Source: Aldehydirespirator sp965203635
Lineage (GTDB): Bacteria > Actinomycetota > Acidimicrobiia > Acidimicrobiales > Aldehydirespiratoraceae
Direction: 5' to 3'
NCBI GenBank assembly: GCA_965203635.1
Contig: OZ241903.1
Location: 62,001 to 126,000, forward strand
DNA length: 64,000 nt
Positions 42,245 through 50,546 of this stretch are shown here, piece after piece (the stretch's first letter is position 1; every line of letters starts with the position of its first letter). The position numbers were made by a program, and so were the translations under genes. Under the pieces are notes generated by a model, which saw nothing but the letters and a program-made list of their open reading frames with translations, ran no database searches and was not told where the DNA came from.

Positions 42245-43654
42245 ATGGCAACGCTCATCAAGGGAGGCACCGTCGTCAGCTCAACCGGCGCGGGTCCGGC
42301 CGAGGTGCTCATCGACGGCGAGCAGATCACCGCGGTCCTGCGCCCCGGCAGCGACATCGCGGTCGCGGCCGAGCAGGGGGCGCAGGTCATCGACGCCACC
42401 GGCCGGCTGGTGGTGCCCGGCGGCGTTGACGTCCACACCCACATGGAGTTGCCCTTCGGCGGGACGTTCGCCTCCGACACCTTCGAGACCGGCACCCGAG
42501 CCGCGGCCTGGGGCGGCACCACCACCATCGTGGACTTCGCGGTGCAGAAGACCGGAGAGAACGTGAGGGAGTGCCTCGACGCCTGGATGGCCAAGGCCGA
42601 GGGCAACTGCGCCATCGACTACGGCTTCCACATGATCATCGGGGGCGTCGACAACGACTCCCTCAAGGAGATGGACCTGCTGGTCAACGAGGGCATAACC
42701 AGCTTCAAGCTGTTCATGGCCTATCCCGGCGTGTTCCTCGCCGACGACGGCCAGATCCTGCGGGCCATGCAACAGGCCGCGGGCAACGGCGGGCTGATCA
42801 TGATGCACGCCGAGAACGGCCTGGCCATCGATGTGCTGGCCGAGCAGGCCTTCGAGCGAGGCGAGATAAGCCCGGTCACCCACGGCTACGTGCGCCGCAA
42901 GGAGCTGGAGTCCGAGGCCACCCACCGGGCCATCCAGCTGGCCAAGGTGGGGGCGGCGCCTCTCTACATCGTCCACCTCTCGGCCTCCGAGGCCCTCGAG
43001 CAGGTGGCCATGGCCCGCGACGCCGGCATGAACGTGTTCGCCGAGACGTGCCCGCAGTACCTGCACTTCAGCCTGGAAGAGCACCTGGACCGTCCCGGCT
43101 TCGAGGGCGCCGCCTACGTATGCTCCACCCCGCTCCGGTCCCGGGCGGAGGGCCACCAGGACGACCTGTGGAGGGGGCTGCGCACCAACGACCTGGCCGT
43201 GGTGTCCACCGACCACTGCCCGTTCTGCATGAAGGAGCAGAAGGAGTTGGGCCTGAACGACTTCCGGGCCATCCCCAACGGCATCGGCGGCGTCGAGCAC
43301 CGCATGGACATGATCTACCAGGGCGTGGTCACCGGCGAGATCGGCCTGGCCCGCTGGGTGGAGCTGTGCGCCACCACTCCCGCACGAATGATGGGCCTCT
43401 ACCCCCGCAAGGGGATCATCGCTCCCGGCTCCGACGCCGACGTCGTGATCTACGACCCCGACAAGCAGTGGACCATCAGCGTCGAGAACCACCACATGAA
43501 CATGGACCACTCCGCCTACGAGGGCACCAAGGTGACCGGACACGTCGACACGGTGTTCTCACGGGGCAAGAAGGTCATCGACAACAGCCAGTACCTGGGC
43601 CGGGCCGGCGACGGCCAATACCTGCCGAGAGGCCTGAGCCAGTACTTGATCTAG
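42245..43654 (+). CDS. hydA: Dihydropyrimidinase / D-hydantoinase
   Basis: A 469-residue cyclic amidohydrolase. Metal ligands include His64 and His66 (DVHTHMELP), the carbamylated Lys155 (SFKLFMAYPG), His in MMHAEN and YIVHLS, and Asp in STDHCPF. It opens dihydrouracil or dihydrothymine (or hydantoins) to N-carbamoyl amino acids, the substrate of the preceding gene product. GGAAGGAGA precedes the ATG. Confidence 0.92.
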   Translation: MATLIKGGTVVSSTGAGPAEVLIDGEQITAVLRPGSDIAVAAEQGAQVIDATGRLVVPGGVDVHTHMELPFGGTFASDTFETGTRAAAWGGTTTIVDFAVQKTGENVRECLDAWMAKAEGNCAIDYGFHMIIGGVDNDSLKEMDLLVNEGITSFKLFMAYPGVFLADDGQILRAMQQAAGNGGLIMMHAENGLAIDVLAEQAFERGEISPVTHGYVRRKELESEATHRAIQLAKVGAAPLYIVHLSASEALEQVAMARDAGMNVFAETCPQYLHFSLEEHLDRPGFEGAAYVCSTPLRSRAEGHQDDLWRGLRTNDLAVVSTDHCPFCMKEQKELGLNDFRAIPNGIGGVEHRMDMIYQGVVTGEIGLARWVELCATTPARMMGLYPRKGIIAPGSDADVVIYDPDKQWTISVENHHMNMDHSAYEGTKVTGHVDTVFSRGKKVIDNSQYLGRAGDGQYLPRGLSQYLI

Positions 43655-43711
43655 CTGGAGGGATGGCGACCCGCATCCCTCTGCTCCACCTGACAAGACA
43701 GGAGACGCCAC

Positions 43712-45199
43712 GTGGAGACAATTCAACACTTCGTTGACGGAGTGGCCCTACCCTGCGAGTCCGGCCGGTCCCACCCGGTGTTCAATCCGGCCACCGGCGA
43801 GCAGACCGCACAGGTCGGGCTGGCCAGCGTCGACGAGGTGGACGCTGCGGTCGCCTCGGCCAAGGCCGCCTTCGAGGACTGGCGCCAGACGTCGCTGGCG
43901 GCCCGCACCAAGCTGATGCTCGCCTTCCGCAACCTGGTCGAGGCCAACGCGGCCGAGATCGCCGCCCGGCTGACCGCGCAGCACGGCAAGGTGCGTTCCG
44001 ACGCGCTGGGTGAGGTGGCTCGGGGCCTGGAGAACATCGAGTACGCGTGCGGCCTGGCCGACTTGTTGAAAGGGAGCTTCAACTCCCAGGCGTCCAGCGG
44101 CGTGGACGTGTACACCGTGCGCCAGCCGTTGGGCGTGGTGGCCGGCATAACACCGTTCAACTTCCCGGCCATGGTGCCGTTGTGGATGATCCCCAACGCG
44201 GTGGCCTGCGGCAACACTTTCGTGCTCAAGCCGTCCGAGCGTGACCCGTCCGCGCCGCTGCTGGTGGCCGAGTTGGCCTTCGAGGCCGGGTTCCCGCCGG
44301 GTGTGCTCAACGTCGTCAACGGTGACAAGGTGGCCGTGGACCGGCTGCTGACGCACCCAGATGTGGCTGCGGTGAGCTTCGTGGGTTCCACCCCGATCGC
44401 CCGTTACGTCTATGAGGCGGGCACCTCCGCCGGCAAGCGCGTTCAGGCGCTGGGCGGAGCCAAGAACCACATGGTCGTGCTGCCCGACGCAGACATCGAC
44501 CTGGCCGCCGACGCGGCCGTCTCCGCGGCCTACGGCTCGGCCGGCGAACGCTGCATGGCCGTATCGGTCGTGGTGGCCGTGGGCGACGCCGGCGACCCCC
44601 TGGTGGACGCCATCAGGGTGCGCATGGACAAGCTGCGGGTCGGACCCGGCGACGACCCCGAATCCGAGATGGGCCCGCTGATCACACGGGAGCACCGCGA
44701 CCGGGTCGCCGGCTACGTCGGCGCCGGCGACGACGAGGGCGCCATCGTGGTGGTCGACGGCCGGGAGGCGGTGTTCGACAACGACGGCTTCTTCCTCGGA
44801 GTGTCCCTGCTCGACAACGTCACCCCCGAGATGTCGGTGTACCGGGACGAGATCTTCGGCCCGGTGCTGTGCGTGGTGCGCTCCGACAGCTACCACCAGG
44901 CCGTGGAGCTCATCGAGCAGAACCCGTGGGGCAACGGCGCGGCCATCTTCACCCGGGACGGCGGCGCGGCCCGCCAGTTCCAACTCGACGCCGACGCCGG
45001 CATGGTCGGCGTCAACGTCCCCATCCCCGTACCCGTCGGCTACCACTCCTTCGGCGGCTGGAAGAACTCGCTGTTCGGCGACACCCACATGTACGGACCC
45101 GAGGGGATCCACTTCTTCACCAAGGCCAAAGCCGTCACCGCCCGCTGGCCCGACCCGGCCGACAGCGTCGTCGACCTGGGCTTCCCCCGGAACCGGTGA
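43712..45199 (+). CDS. mmsA: CoA-acylating methylmalonate/malonate-semialdehyde dehydrogenase
   Basis: A 495-residue aldehyde dehydrogenase. The nucleophile is Cys281 in SAGERCMAVS, and the PFNFPAMVPLWM and GGAKNHMVVLPDAD segments are specific to MmsA. It turns malonate or methylmalonate semialdehyde into acetyl- or propionyl-CoA, the last steps of beta-alanine and beta-aminoisobutyrate breakdown. The transaminase that would link to it is not in the window. GTG start with AGGAG eight bases before. Confidence 0.92.
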   Translation: METIQHFVDGVALPCESGRSHPVFNPATGEQTAQVGLASVDEVDAAVASAKAAFEDWRQTSLAARTKLMLAFRNLVEANAAEIAARLTAQHGKVRSDALGEVARGLENIEYACGLADLLKGSFNSQASSGVDVYTVRQPLGVVAGITPFNFPAMVPLWMIPNAVACGNTFVLKPSERDPSAPLLVAELAFEAGFPPGVLNVVNGDKVAVDRLLTHPDVAAVSFVGSTPIARYVYEAGTSAGKRVQALGGAKNHMVVLPDADIDLAADAAVSAAYGSAGERCMAVSVVVAVGDAGDPLVDAIRVRMDKLRVGPGDDPESEMGPLITREHRDRVAGYVGAGDDEGAIVVVDGREAVFDNDGFFLGVSLLDNVTPEMSVYRDEIFGPVLCVVRSDSYHQAVELIEQNPWGNGAAIFTRDGGAARQFQLDADAGMVGVNVPIPVPVGYHSFGGWKNSLFGDTHMYGPEGIHFFTKAKAVTARWPDPADSVVDLGFPRNR

Positions 45200-45248
45200 G
45201 GACGGGCGCCGTGACCGTCACGCAGCCGGGCCTCTAGGAGTCCTGTCT

Positions 45249-46250
45249 ATGGATTTTGGGGTGGTCTTGCAGACCGATCCGCCGGCATGGCGGGTGGTGG
45301 ACCTGGCCCGGCAGGCCGAGACGCACGGGTTCTCCCACGGATGGACCTTCGACAGCCATGTGCTCTGGCAGGAGCCGTTCGTGATCTACAGCCAGATGCT
45401 GTCGGCCACGAACCGCATGACGATCGGGCCGATGGTCACCAACCCCGGCACCCGGAACTGGACGGTCATCGCCTCGCTGTTCGCCACTCTCAACGACATG
45501 TTCGGGAACCGGACCGTGTGCGGCATCGGCCGGGGCGACTCGGCCATGCGGGTGCTGGGCCACACGCCCACCAGCCTGGCCACCCTGGCCGAGTCGATGA
45601 AGGTCATCAAGGGCCTCACCGAGGGCCGGGGGGTCGCCTACAACGGCACCCGCCAGCAGTTCCCGTGGTCGGCGGGCGGCCGGCTCGACATCTTGATGGC
45701 CGCCTACGGACCCCGGGCCTTGAGGCTCTGCGGTGAGCAAGCCGACGGGTTCATCCTCCAGCTCGCCGATCCTCAGATCACCGAGTGGACCATCGCGGCC
45801 GTCCGCAAGGCTGCGGCCGACGCGGGACGCGATCCCGACGAGCTGTACATGTGCGTGGCCGCGCCCGCGTATGTGGGAGACGACCTGGCCCACCAGCGCG
45901 ATCAGGTCCGCTGGTTCGGCGGCATGGTCGGCAACCATGTGGCCGACCTGGTGGACCGCTACGGCGACACCGGCGCCGGCGTGCCCCAGGCTCTCACCGA
46001 CTACATCCGGGGCCGGGAGGGCTACGACTACTCCGGACACGGCAAGGCAGGCCACGAACACACCGACTTCGTGCCCGACGAGGTGATCGACCGCTTCTGC
46101 ATCCTCGGCGACGCCGACAACCACATTGCCCGCCTTCAGGAGCTGCGCGACCTGGGTGTCGACCAGTTCGCCATCTACCTGATGCACGACCAGAAGGACG
46201 AGACGCTCAACGCCTACGGCCAGCGGGTCATCCCCGCGCTCAGGGACTGA
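45249..46250 (+). CDS. LLM class (F420-type) flavin-dependent oxidoreductase
   Basis: A 333-residue luciferase-like monooxygenase-fold protein: MDFGVVLQTDPPAWRVVDLARQ start, NPGTRNWTVIAS, GIGRGDSAMR and AAYGPRALRL. These fit F420-dependent members of the LLM class. AGGAG lies eight bases before the ATG. Sitting inside the pyrimidine operon it could supply a redox step for the ring. RutA, which opens uracil, also belongs to this fold but is longer. Cofactor (F420 or FMN) and reaction are open. Confidence 0.85.
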   Translation: MDFGVVLQTDPPAWRVVDLARQAETHGFSHGWTFDSHVLWQEPFVIYSQMLSATNRMTIGPMVTNPGTRNWTVIASLFATLNDMFGNRTVCGIGRGDSAMRVLGHTPTSLATLAESMKVIKGLTEGRGVAYNGTRQQFPWSAGGRLDILMAAYGPRALRLCGEQADGFILQLADPQITEWTIAAVRKAAADAGRDPDELYMCVAAPAYVGDDLAHQRDQVRWFGGMVGNHVADLVDRYGDTGAGVPQALTDYIRGREGYDYSGHGKAGHEHTDFVPDEVIDRFCILGDADNHIARLQELRDLGVDQFAIYLMHDQKDETLNAYGQRVIPALRD

Positions 46251-46258
46251 TCCCCACC

Positions 46259-47317
46259 GTGAGTTCCGAACCTGGCCAGACCGTTGATTCCATGATCGAT
46301 CCCGCCCATCAGGCTTCGACTGAGACCATGATCGATACGGCTGACGGGGCCGTGGTGGCCGGGGCCGCCGACGATCCGATCGTCTTCGAGCAGCTTCTGC
46401 GCCTTCAGGCCGCCCGGGAGCAGCGGCGGGCCCGGCTGCGCCGCACCGGCCGCCAGGTGGTCGTGCTGGCCGTGTTCATCTGCCTGCTGGGCCTGGCGTA
46501 CAGCCTGTACAAGGTGGTGGGCGCAGCCATAGACGACTCCCAGTCCGGCTGGCCGGTCATCGGCTCGATCCTGCCCGAGTCCGACGACCTCAAGATGCCC
46601 CCGGTTCTCGACATCGTGTCAGGGATCTTCGAGGAGCCGAGGGGCACCAACGAGCCCTTCTGGTCGATTGTCGGCAAGGAGGCCGCCTTCACCCTGCGGG
46701 AGGCAGCCGTGGGATTCGCCATCGGCGTGGTGGTGGGCCTCAGCATCGCCATCGTGCTCACCACGTCCGGGCGCTTGGAGCGGGCGCTGGTGCCCCATGT
46801 GATCGCCAGCCAGACCATCCCGCTCATCGCCATCGCGCCCATCATCGTGATCTGGGGCCGCAAGAGCTTCGACTTCCTGCCCTTCGAGTGGCAGGACTGG
46901 ATGTCGGTGTCGATAATCGCCACCTACCTGACGTTCTTCCCGGTGACGATCAACGGATTGAGGGGCTTGCAGTCACCCCGGCCCGAGAACCTCGAGCTGA
47001 TGGACTCCTACGCGGCCCGATGGGTCCAGACCCTGTGGCGCCTGCGGCTGCCGGCCTCGCTGCCGTACCTGTTCGCGGCGTTCAAGATCGCGGCCACCGC
47101 CAGCGTGGTGGGAGCCATCGTGGGAGAGATCTCCGCCGGCGTCAAGGGAGGCCTGGGCCGACGGGTGCTGCTGGAGGCTCAGCGCTATACGACTGGCCCG
47201 GAGCGCCTCTACGTGGCGGTGCTGGGCGCGGCCGCTCTGGGGATCTTCGTGTTCGCGGTGATCTCGACGATCGAGTACGGACTGGTTGGCCGCAAGGGTC
47301 GGGAGACCGTGACATGA
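46259..47317 (+). CDS. NitT/TauT-type ABC transporter permease
   Basis: A 352-residue permease. A long hydrophilic N-terminus (about 65 residues) precedes the first helix (VVVLAVFICLLGLAYSLY). Later segments are AVGFAIGVVVGLSIAIVL, the QTIPLIAIAPIIVIWG motif typical of TauC/SsuC permeases, and the EAA region MDSYAARWVQTLWRLRLPASLPY. GTG at 46259 is the likely start; an ATG further in (46291) is possible. It overlaps the ATPase gene by ATGA. Confidence 0.88.
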   Translation: MSSEPGQTVDSMIDPAHQASTETMIDTADGAVVAGAADDPIVFEQLLRLQAAREQRRARLRRTGRQVVVLAVFICLLGLAYSLYKVVGAAIDDSQSGWPVIGSILPESDDLKMPPVLDIVSGIFEEPRGTNEPFWSIVGKEAAFTLREAAVGFAIGVVVGLSIAIVLTTSGRLERALVPHVIASQTIPLIAIAPIIVIWGRKSFDFLPFEWQDWMSVSIIATYLTFFPVTINGLRGLQSPRPENLELMDSYAARWVQTLWRLRLPASLPYLFAAFKIAATASVVGAIVGEISAGVKGGLGRRVLLEAQRYTTGPERLYVAVLGAAALGIFVFAVISTIEYGLVGRKGRETVT

Positions 47318-48111
47318 ACGACGCAGGCCCCGACATGAACGACCAGGCCCCGGCCGTCGAGATCAGCGGCGCGTCCAAGATCTTCAATCCCGGGCGCCAC
47401 AACGAGGTCAAGGCCCTCGAAGACATCGACCTTCACATCGACCAGGGCGACTTCGTCACCCTCATCGGCCCTTCGGGCTGCGGAAAGAGCACATTGCTGC
47501 GCCTCATCGCGGCGCTCGTCGATGCCAGCGACGGCACCGTCCTCGTCAACGGCAAGACCGCGGACGCGGCCCGCCTCGACCGGGACTATTCGATGGTGTT
47601 CCAGCGGGCGGGCCTGTTCGACTGGCGCAACGTCTCGCGCAACATCGAGCTGCCGCTCGAGCTGATGGGCTGGAAGGCAGCCGACCGGCGCCGCCGGTCC
47701 GCGGAGATGCTCGAGCTGGTCAAGCTCACCGAGTTCGCCCGTCATCACCCCGCCGAGCTCTCCGGGGGCATGCAGCAGCGCATCGCCATCGCCCGGGCCA
47801 TGTCGTTCCACCCGCAGCTGCTGCTGATGGACGAGCCGTTCGGCGCTCTCGACGAGATGACCCGGGAGCACATGCAGAACGAGCTGCTGCGCATCTGGTC
47901 GGAGACTCAGATCACCGTCGTGTTCGTCACCCACTCCATACCCGAGGCAGTGTTCCTTTCGACCAAGGTGGCGGTCATGTCGCCCCGCCCGGGGAGGATC
48001 GCGGCCGTCATCGACAACGATCTGGGCCCGCGCACCGACGCCACCCGGGACGATCCCGCCTTCTTCAGCAACGTCACCGCAGTGCGCGACGCGCTGCGGG
48101 GAGGTCATTAG
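47314..48111 (+). CDS. NitT/TauT-type ABC transporter ATP-binding protein
   Basis: A 265-residue ATPase. Walker A GPSGCGKST, Q-loop MVFQRAGLFDWRNV, signature LSGGMQQRIAIARAM, Walker B LLLMDEPFGALD and the THSIPEAVFLS switch are intact. ATG at 47314 sits in an ATGA overlap with the permease stop. It serves the two permeases flanking it. Confidence 0.92.
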   Translation: MNDAGPDMNDQAPAVEISGASKIFNPGRHNEVKALEDIDLHIDQGDFVTLIGPSGCGKSTLLRLIAALVDASDGTVLVNGKTADAARLDRDYSMVFQRAGLFDWRNVSRNIELPLELMGWKAADRRRRSAEMLELVKLTEFARHHPAELSGGMQQRIAIARAMSFHPQLLLMDEPFGALDEMTREHMQNELLRIWSETQITVVFVTHSIPEAVFLSTKVAVMSPRPGRIAAVIDNDLGPRTDATRDDPAFFSNVTAVRDALRGGH

Positions 48112-48159
48112 CAGCGTGACCACAGCCATTCCCACCTCGAACAGAGATCCGGTGCAGCT

Positions 48160-48942
48160 GTGACTGCGGCAAGGACGCTGCTGCGCTCCTGGCTGCCTCC
48201 GGTGGTGGCTGCGGTGGTCATCTTCGGCGGCTGGGAGGCGGTCCTGGCGATACTGCGACCCGACGGCTTCGTGCTGCCGCCGCCCTCGGAGATCGGGAGC
48301 GCGGTCGCGGAGAACTTCGACGCCATCATCACCGCCACCGGAGTCACCGGCTTCATCATCGTCACCGGTCTGCTCGCCGGAATCGTGGTGGGAGCGGCGT
48401 TCGCGCTGCTGGTCACCGCCTCCCGGGCTGCCAACGAGACGCTCACTCCACTGGCGGTCGCGGTCAATGCGGTTCCGATCATCGCGCTGGCCCCGATCTT
48501 CAACGCCTGGTTCGGGCTTCTGTCGCCCCGCTCCAACCAGGCCGTGGTGGTGGTGCTGGTGTTCTTCCCGATCTTCATCAACACGGCCCGGGGCCTGACC
48601 CAGGTGGAGTCGAGCCAGATCGAGCTGATGGAGTCCTACGGGGCCGGCAAGTGGCGGATCATGCGGGAGGTACGCATCCCCAACGCCATGCCCTTCTTCT
48701 TCACCGCGCTGAAACTGGCCACTTCGCTGGCCGTGATCGCCGCCATCGTGGCCGAGTACTTCGGTGGCCGCCAGGACGCCCTGGGCAACCTCATCACCAA
48801 CTCGGCCGGACTGACCCGCTACGACGATGCCTGGGCCGCAGTGCTGGCCGGTTCGCTGGTGGGAATCGGCCTCTACGCGCTCGCAGTCCTCGTCGAGCGT
48901 TTCGTTATGCCCTGGTACTTCGTGGCCAGGAGGTCGGCATGA
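48160..48942 (+). CDS. NitT/TauT-type ABC transporter permease, second subunit
   Basis: A 260-residue permease with six helices. NAVPIIALAPIFNAWFG is the equivalent of the PLIAIAPI motif in the first permease, and the EAA loop is MESYGAGKWRIMREVRIPNAMPF. GTG start 48 bases after the ATPase. Two different permeases imply a heterodimeric channel. Confidence 0.88.
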   Translation: MTAARTLLRSWLPPVVAAVVIFGGWEAVLAILRPDGFVLPPPSEIGSAVAENFDAIITATGVTGFIIVTGLLAGIVVGAAFALLVTASRAANETLTPLAVAVNAVPIIALAPIFNAWFGLLSPRSNQAVVVVLVFFPIFINTARGLTQVESSQIELMESYGAGKWRIMREVRIPNAMPFFFTALKLATSLAVIAAIVAEYFGGRQDALGNLITNSAGLTRYDDAWAAVLAGSLVGIGLYALAVLVERFVMPWYFVARRSA

Positions 48943-48992
48943 CGCGTGCAACTGAGTCTCGTCAGAGATAACCCACCCCGGGGAGGGAAACC

Positions 48993-50444
48993 ATGAAAAC
49001 CAAGAAAACGTTGATCCGCCTATTGGTGCCGCTTCTGGCCTTGGGCCTGATCGCCGCCGCCTGTGGCGACGACGAGGAGCCAGCCGCTCCGGACACCAGC
49101 GCGGCGGACGCCGCGGCCGCGGCCGCCGAAGCCGACGCCGCAGCCGCCCAAGCTGAGGCCGACGAGGCCGCGGCCGAGGCCGAAGCGGCCGCCGCCAGGG
49201 CAGCCGAGGCCGAGGCCGCGCTCGCGGAGGCCATGGCCGAGGCCGAGGGAGCGATAGACCCCGAGGTCGTCGCCGCGTTGGAGGCGGAGCTGGAAGCGGC
49301 TGCCTCTGAGGCCGCCGCGGCCCAGTCGGAGGCCGAGGCAGCCGCGGCTGCTCAGGCAGAGGCCGAAGCAGCCGCCGCCGAGGCCGAAGCGGCCGCGGCG
49401 GAGGCGATGGCCGAGCCCGAGCCCGCGGCGCCGGTCGACGTCACCCTGCAGCTGCAATGGTTCACCCAGTCGCAGTTCGCGGGCTACTACGCGGCCGTGG
49501 CCACCGGCATCTACGAAGACTACGGACTCAACGTAGAGATCCTCGAGGGCGGCGTGGAGATCGTGCCTGCCTCGGTCCTGGACTCGGGTGCCGCCGACTT
49601 CGCGGTGTCCTGGGTGCCTCGTGGCCTGGTGCCACGCGAGGAGGGCGCCAACATCACCAACATCGCCCAGGTCTTCCAGCGCAGCGCCACCCTCCAGGTG
49701 GCCTTCGCCGACTCCGGCATCTCCACGGTGACCGACCTGGAGGGCCGCACTGTCGGCAACTGGGGCTTCGGCAATGAGTTCGAGCTCCTGGCCGGACTCC
49801 GCCGGAACGGGCTCGACCCGGCATCCGACGTTCAGCTGGTCCAGCAGAACTTCGACATGCTGGCGCTGATCAGCGGCGAGATCGACGCCGCCCAGGCCAT
49901 GATCTACAACGAGTACGCCCAGGTGCTCGAGACGGTCAACCCCGACACCGGCGAGCTGTACCAGCCCGAGGACCTCAACATCATCAACTGGAATGATGTG
50001 GGCACGGCCATGCTCCAGGACGCTCTGTGGGCCGACGCCGACCGGCTGGACGACGACCCCGCGTACCACGAGACCGCGGTCAAGTTCGTCGAGGCGTCGC
50101 TCATGGGATGGATCTACTGCCGCGACAACCCCACCGAGTGCGTGGACATCGTTCTCGACAACGCGCCCACTCTGGGCCGGTCGCACCAGACCTGGCAGCT
50201 CAACGAGATCAACGCCTTGATCTGGCCGTCGCCGCAGGGCGTGGGCGTGATGGACAAGGACCTGTGGGACCAGACCGTCGCGGTGGCCACCAGCGAGGGA
50301 ATTCTCGCCTCGGCCCCCGACGACGACGCCTACCGCCCGGAGATCGCCTGGGAGGCGGTTACCAACCTGCGCAACGCCGGCATCGACGTCATCGGCAACA
50401 ACTGGCAGCGCGTACCGGTCACGCTGCTCCCCGGCGGCGAGTAG
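48993..50444 (+). CDS. Thi5/NMT1-like substrate-binding lipoprotein with Ala/Glu-rich stalk
   Basis: A 483-residue lipoprotein. The signal peptide ends LIAAAC. Residues about 33-147 are almost only Ala, Glu, Asp and Gln in heptad-like order, interrupted once by IDPEVV, and should form a long helical coiled stalk. The binding domain starts at VDVTLQLQWFTQSQFAGYYAAVATGIYEDYGL, a hallmark of NMT1/Thi5-type proteins that bind pyrimidine-like ligands. The operon context suggests pyrimidines or hydantoins as cargo. GGGGAGGG lies just before the ATG. Confidence 0.88.
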   Translation: MKTKKTLIRLLVPLLALGLIAAACGDDEEPAAPDTSAADAAAAAAEADAAAAQAEADEAAAEAEAAAARAAEAEAALAEAMAEAEGAIDPEVVAALEAELEAAASEAAAAQSEAEAAAAAQAEAEAAAAEAEAAAAEAMAEPEPAAPVDVTLQLQWFTQSQFAGYYAAVATGIYEDYGLNVEILEGGVEIVPASVLDSGAADFAVSWVPRGLVPREEGANITNIAQVFQRSATLQVAFADSGISTVTDLEGRTVGNWGFGNEFELLAGLRRNGLDPASDVQLVQQNFDMLALISGEIDAAQAMIYNEYAQVLETVNPDTGELYQPEDLNIINWNDVGTAMLQDALWADADRLDDDPAYHETAVKFVEASLMGWIYCRDNPTECVDIVLDNAPTLGRSHQTWQLNEINALIWPSPQGVGVMDKDLWDQTVAVATSEGILASAPDDDAYRPEIAWEAVTNLRNAGIDVIGNNWQRVPVTLLPGGE

Positions 50445-50470
50445 CCCCTAGCTAGACACACATCCGGTTC

Positions 50471-50503
50471 GGGTCGGCGGCGGCGTTCAGCCGTCGCCGA
50501 CCC
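50471..50503 (+). terminator. Strong GC hairpin ending the pyrimidine operon
   Basis: A stem of about 14 bases (GGGTCGGCGGCGGC against GCCGTCGCCGACCC, one mismatch) with loop GTTCA, 27 bases after the stop. No T-run follows, as usual for actinobacterial terminators. Confidence 0.65.
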
Positions 50504-50546
50504 CGCCGCGCCAACCCACGGCCGGGCCAATAGCCTGCCGGGCGCT

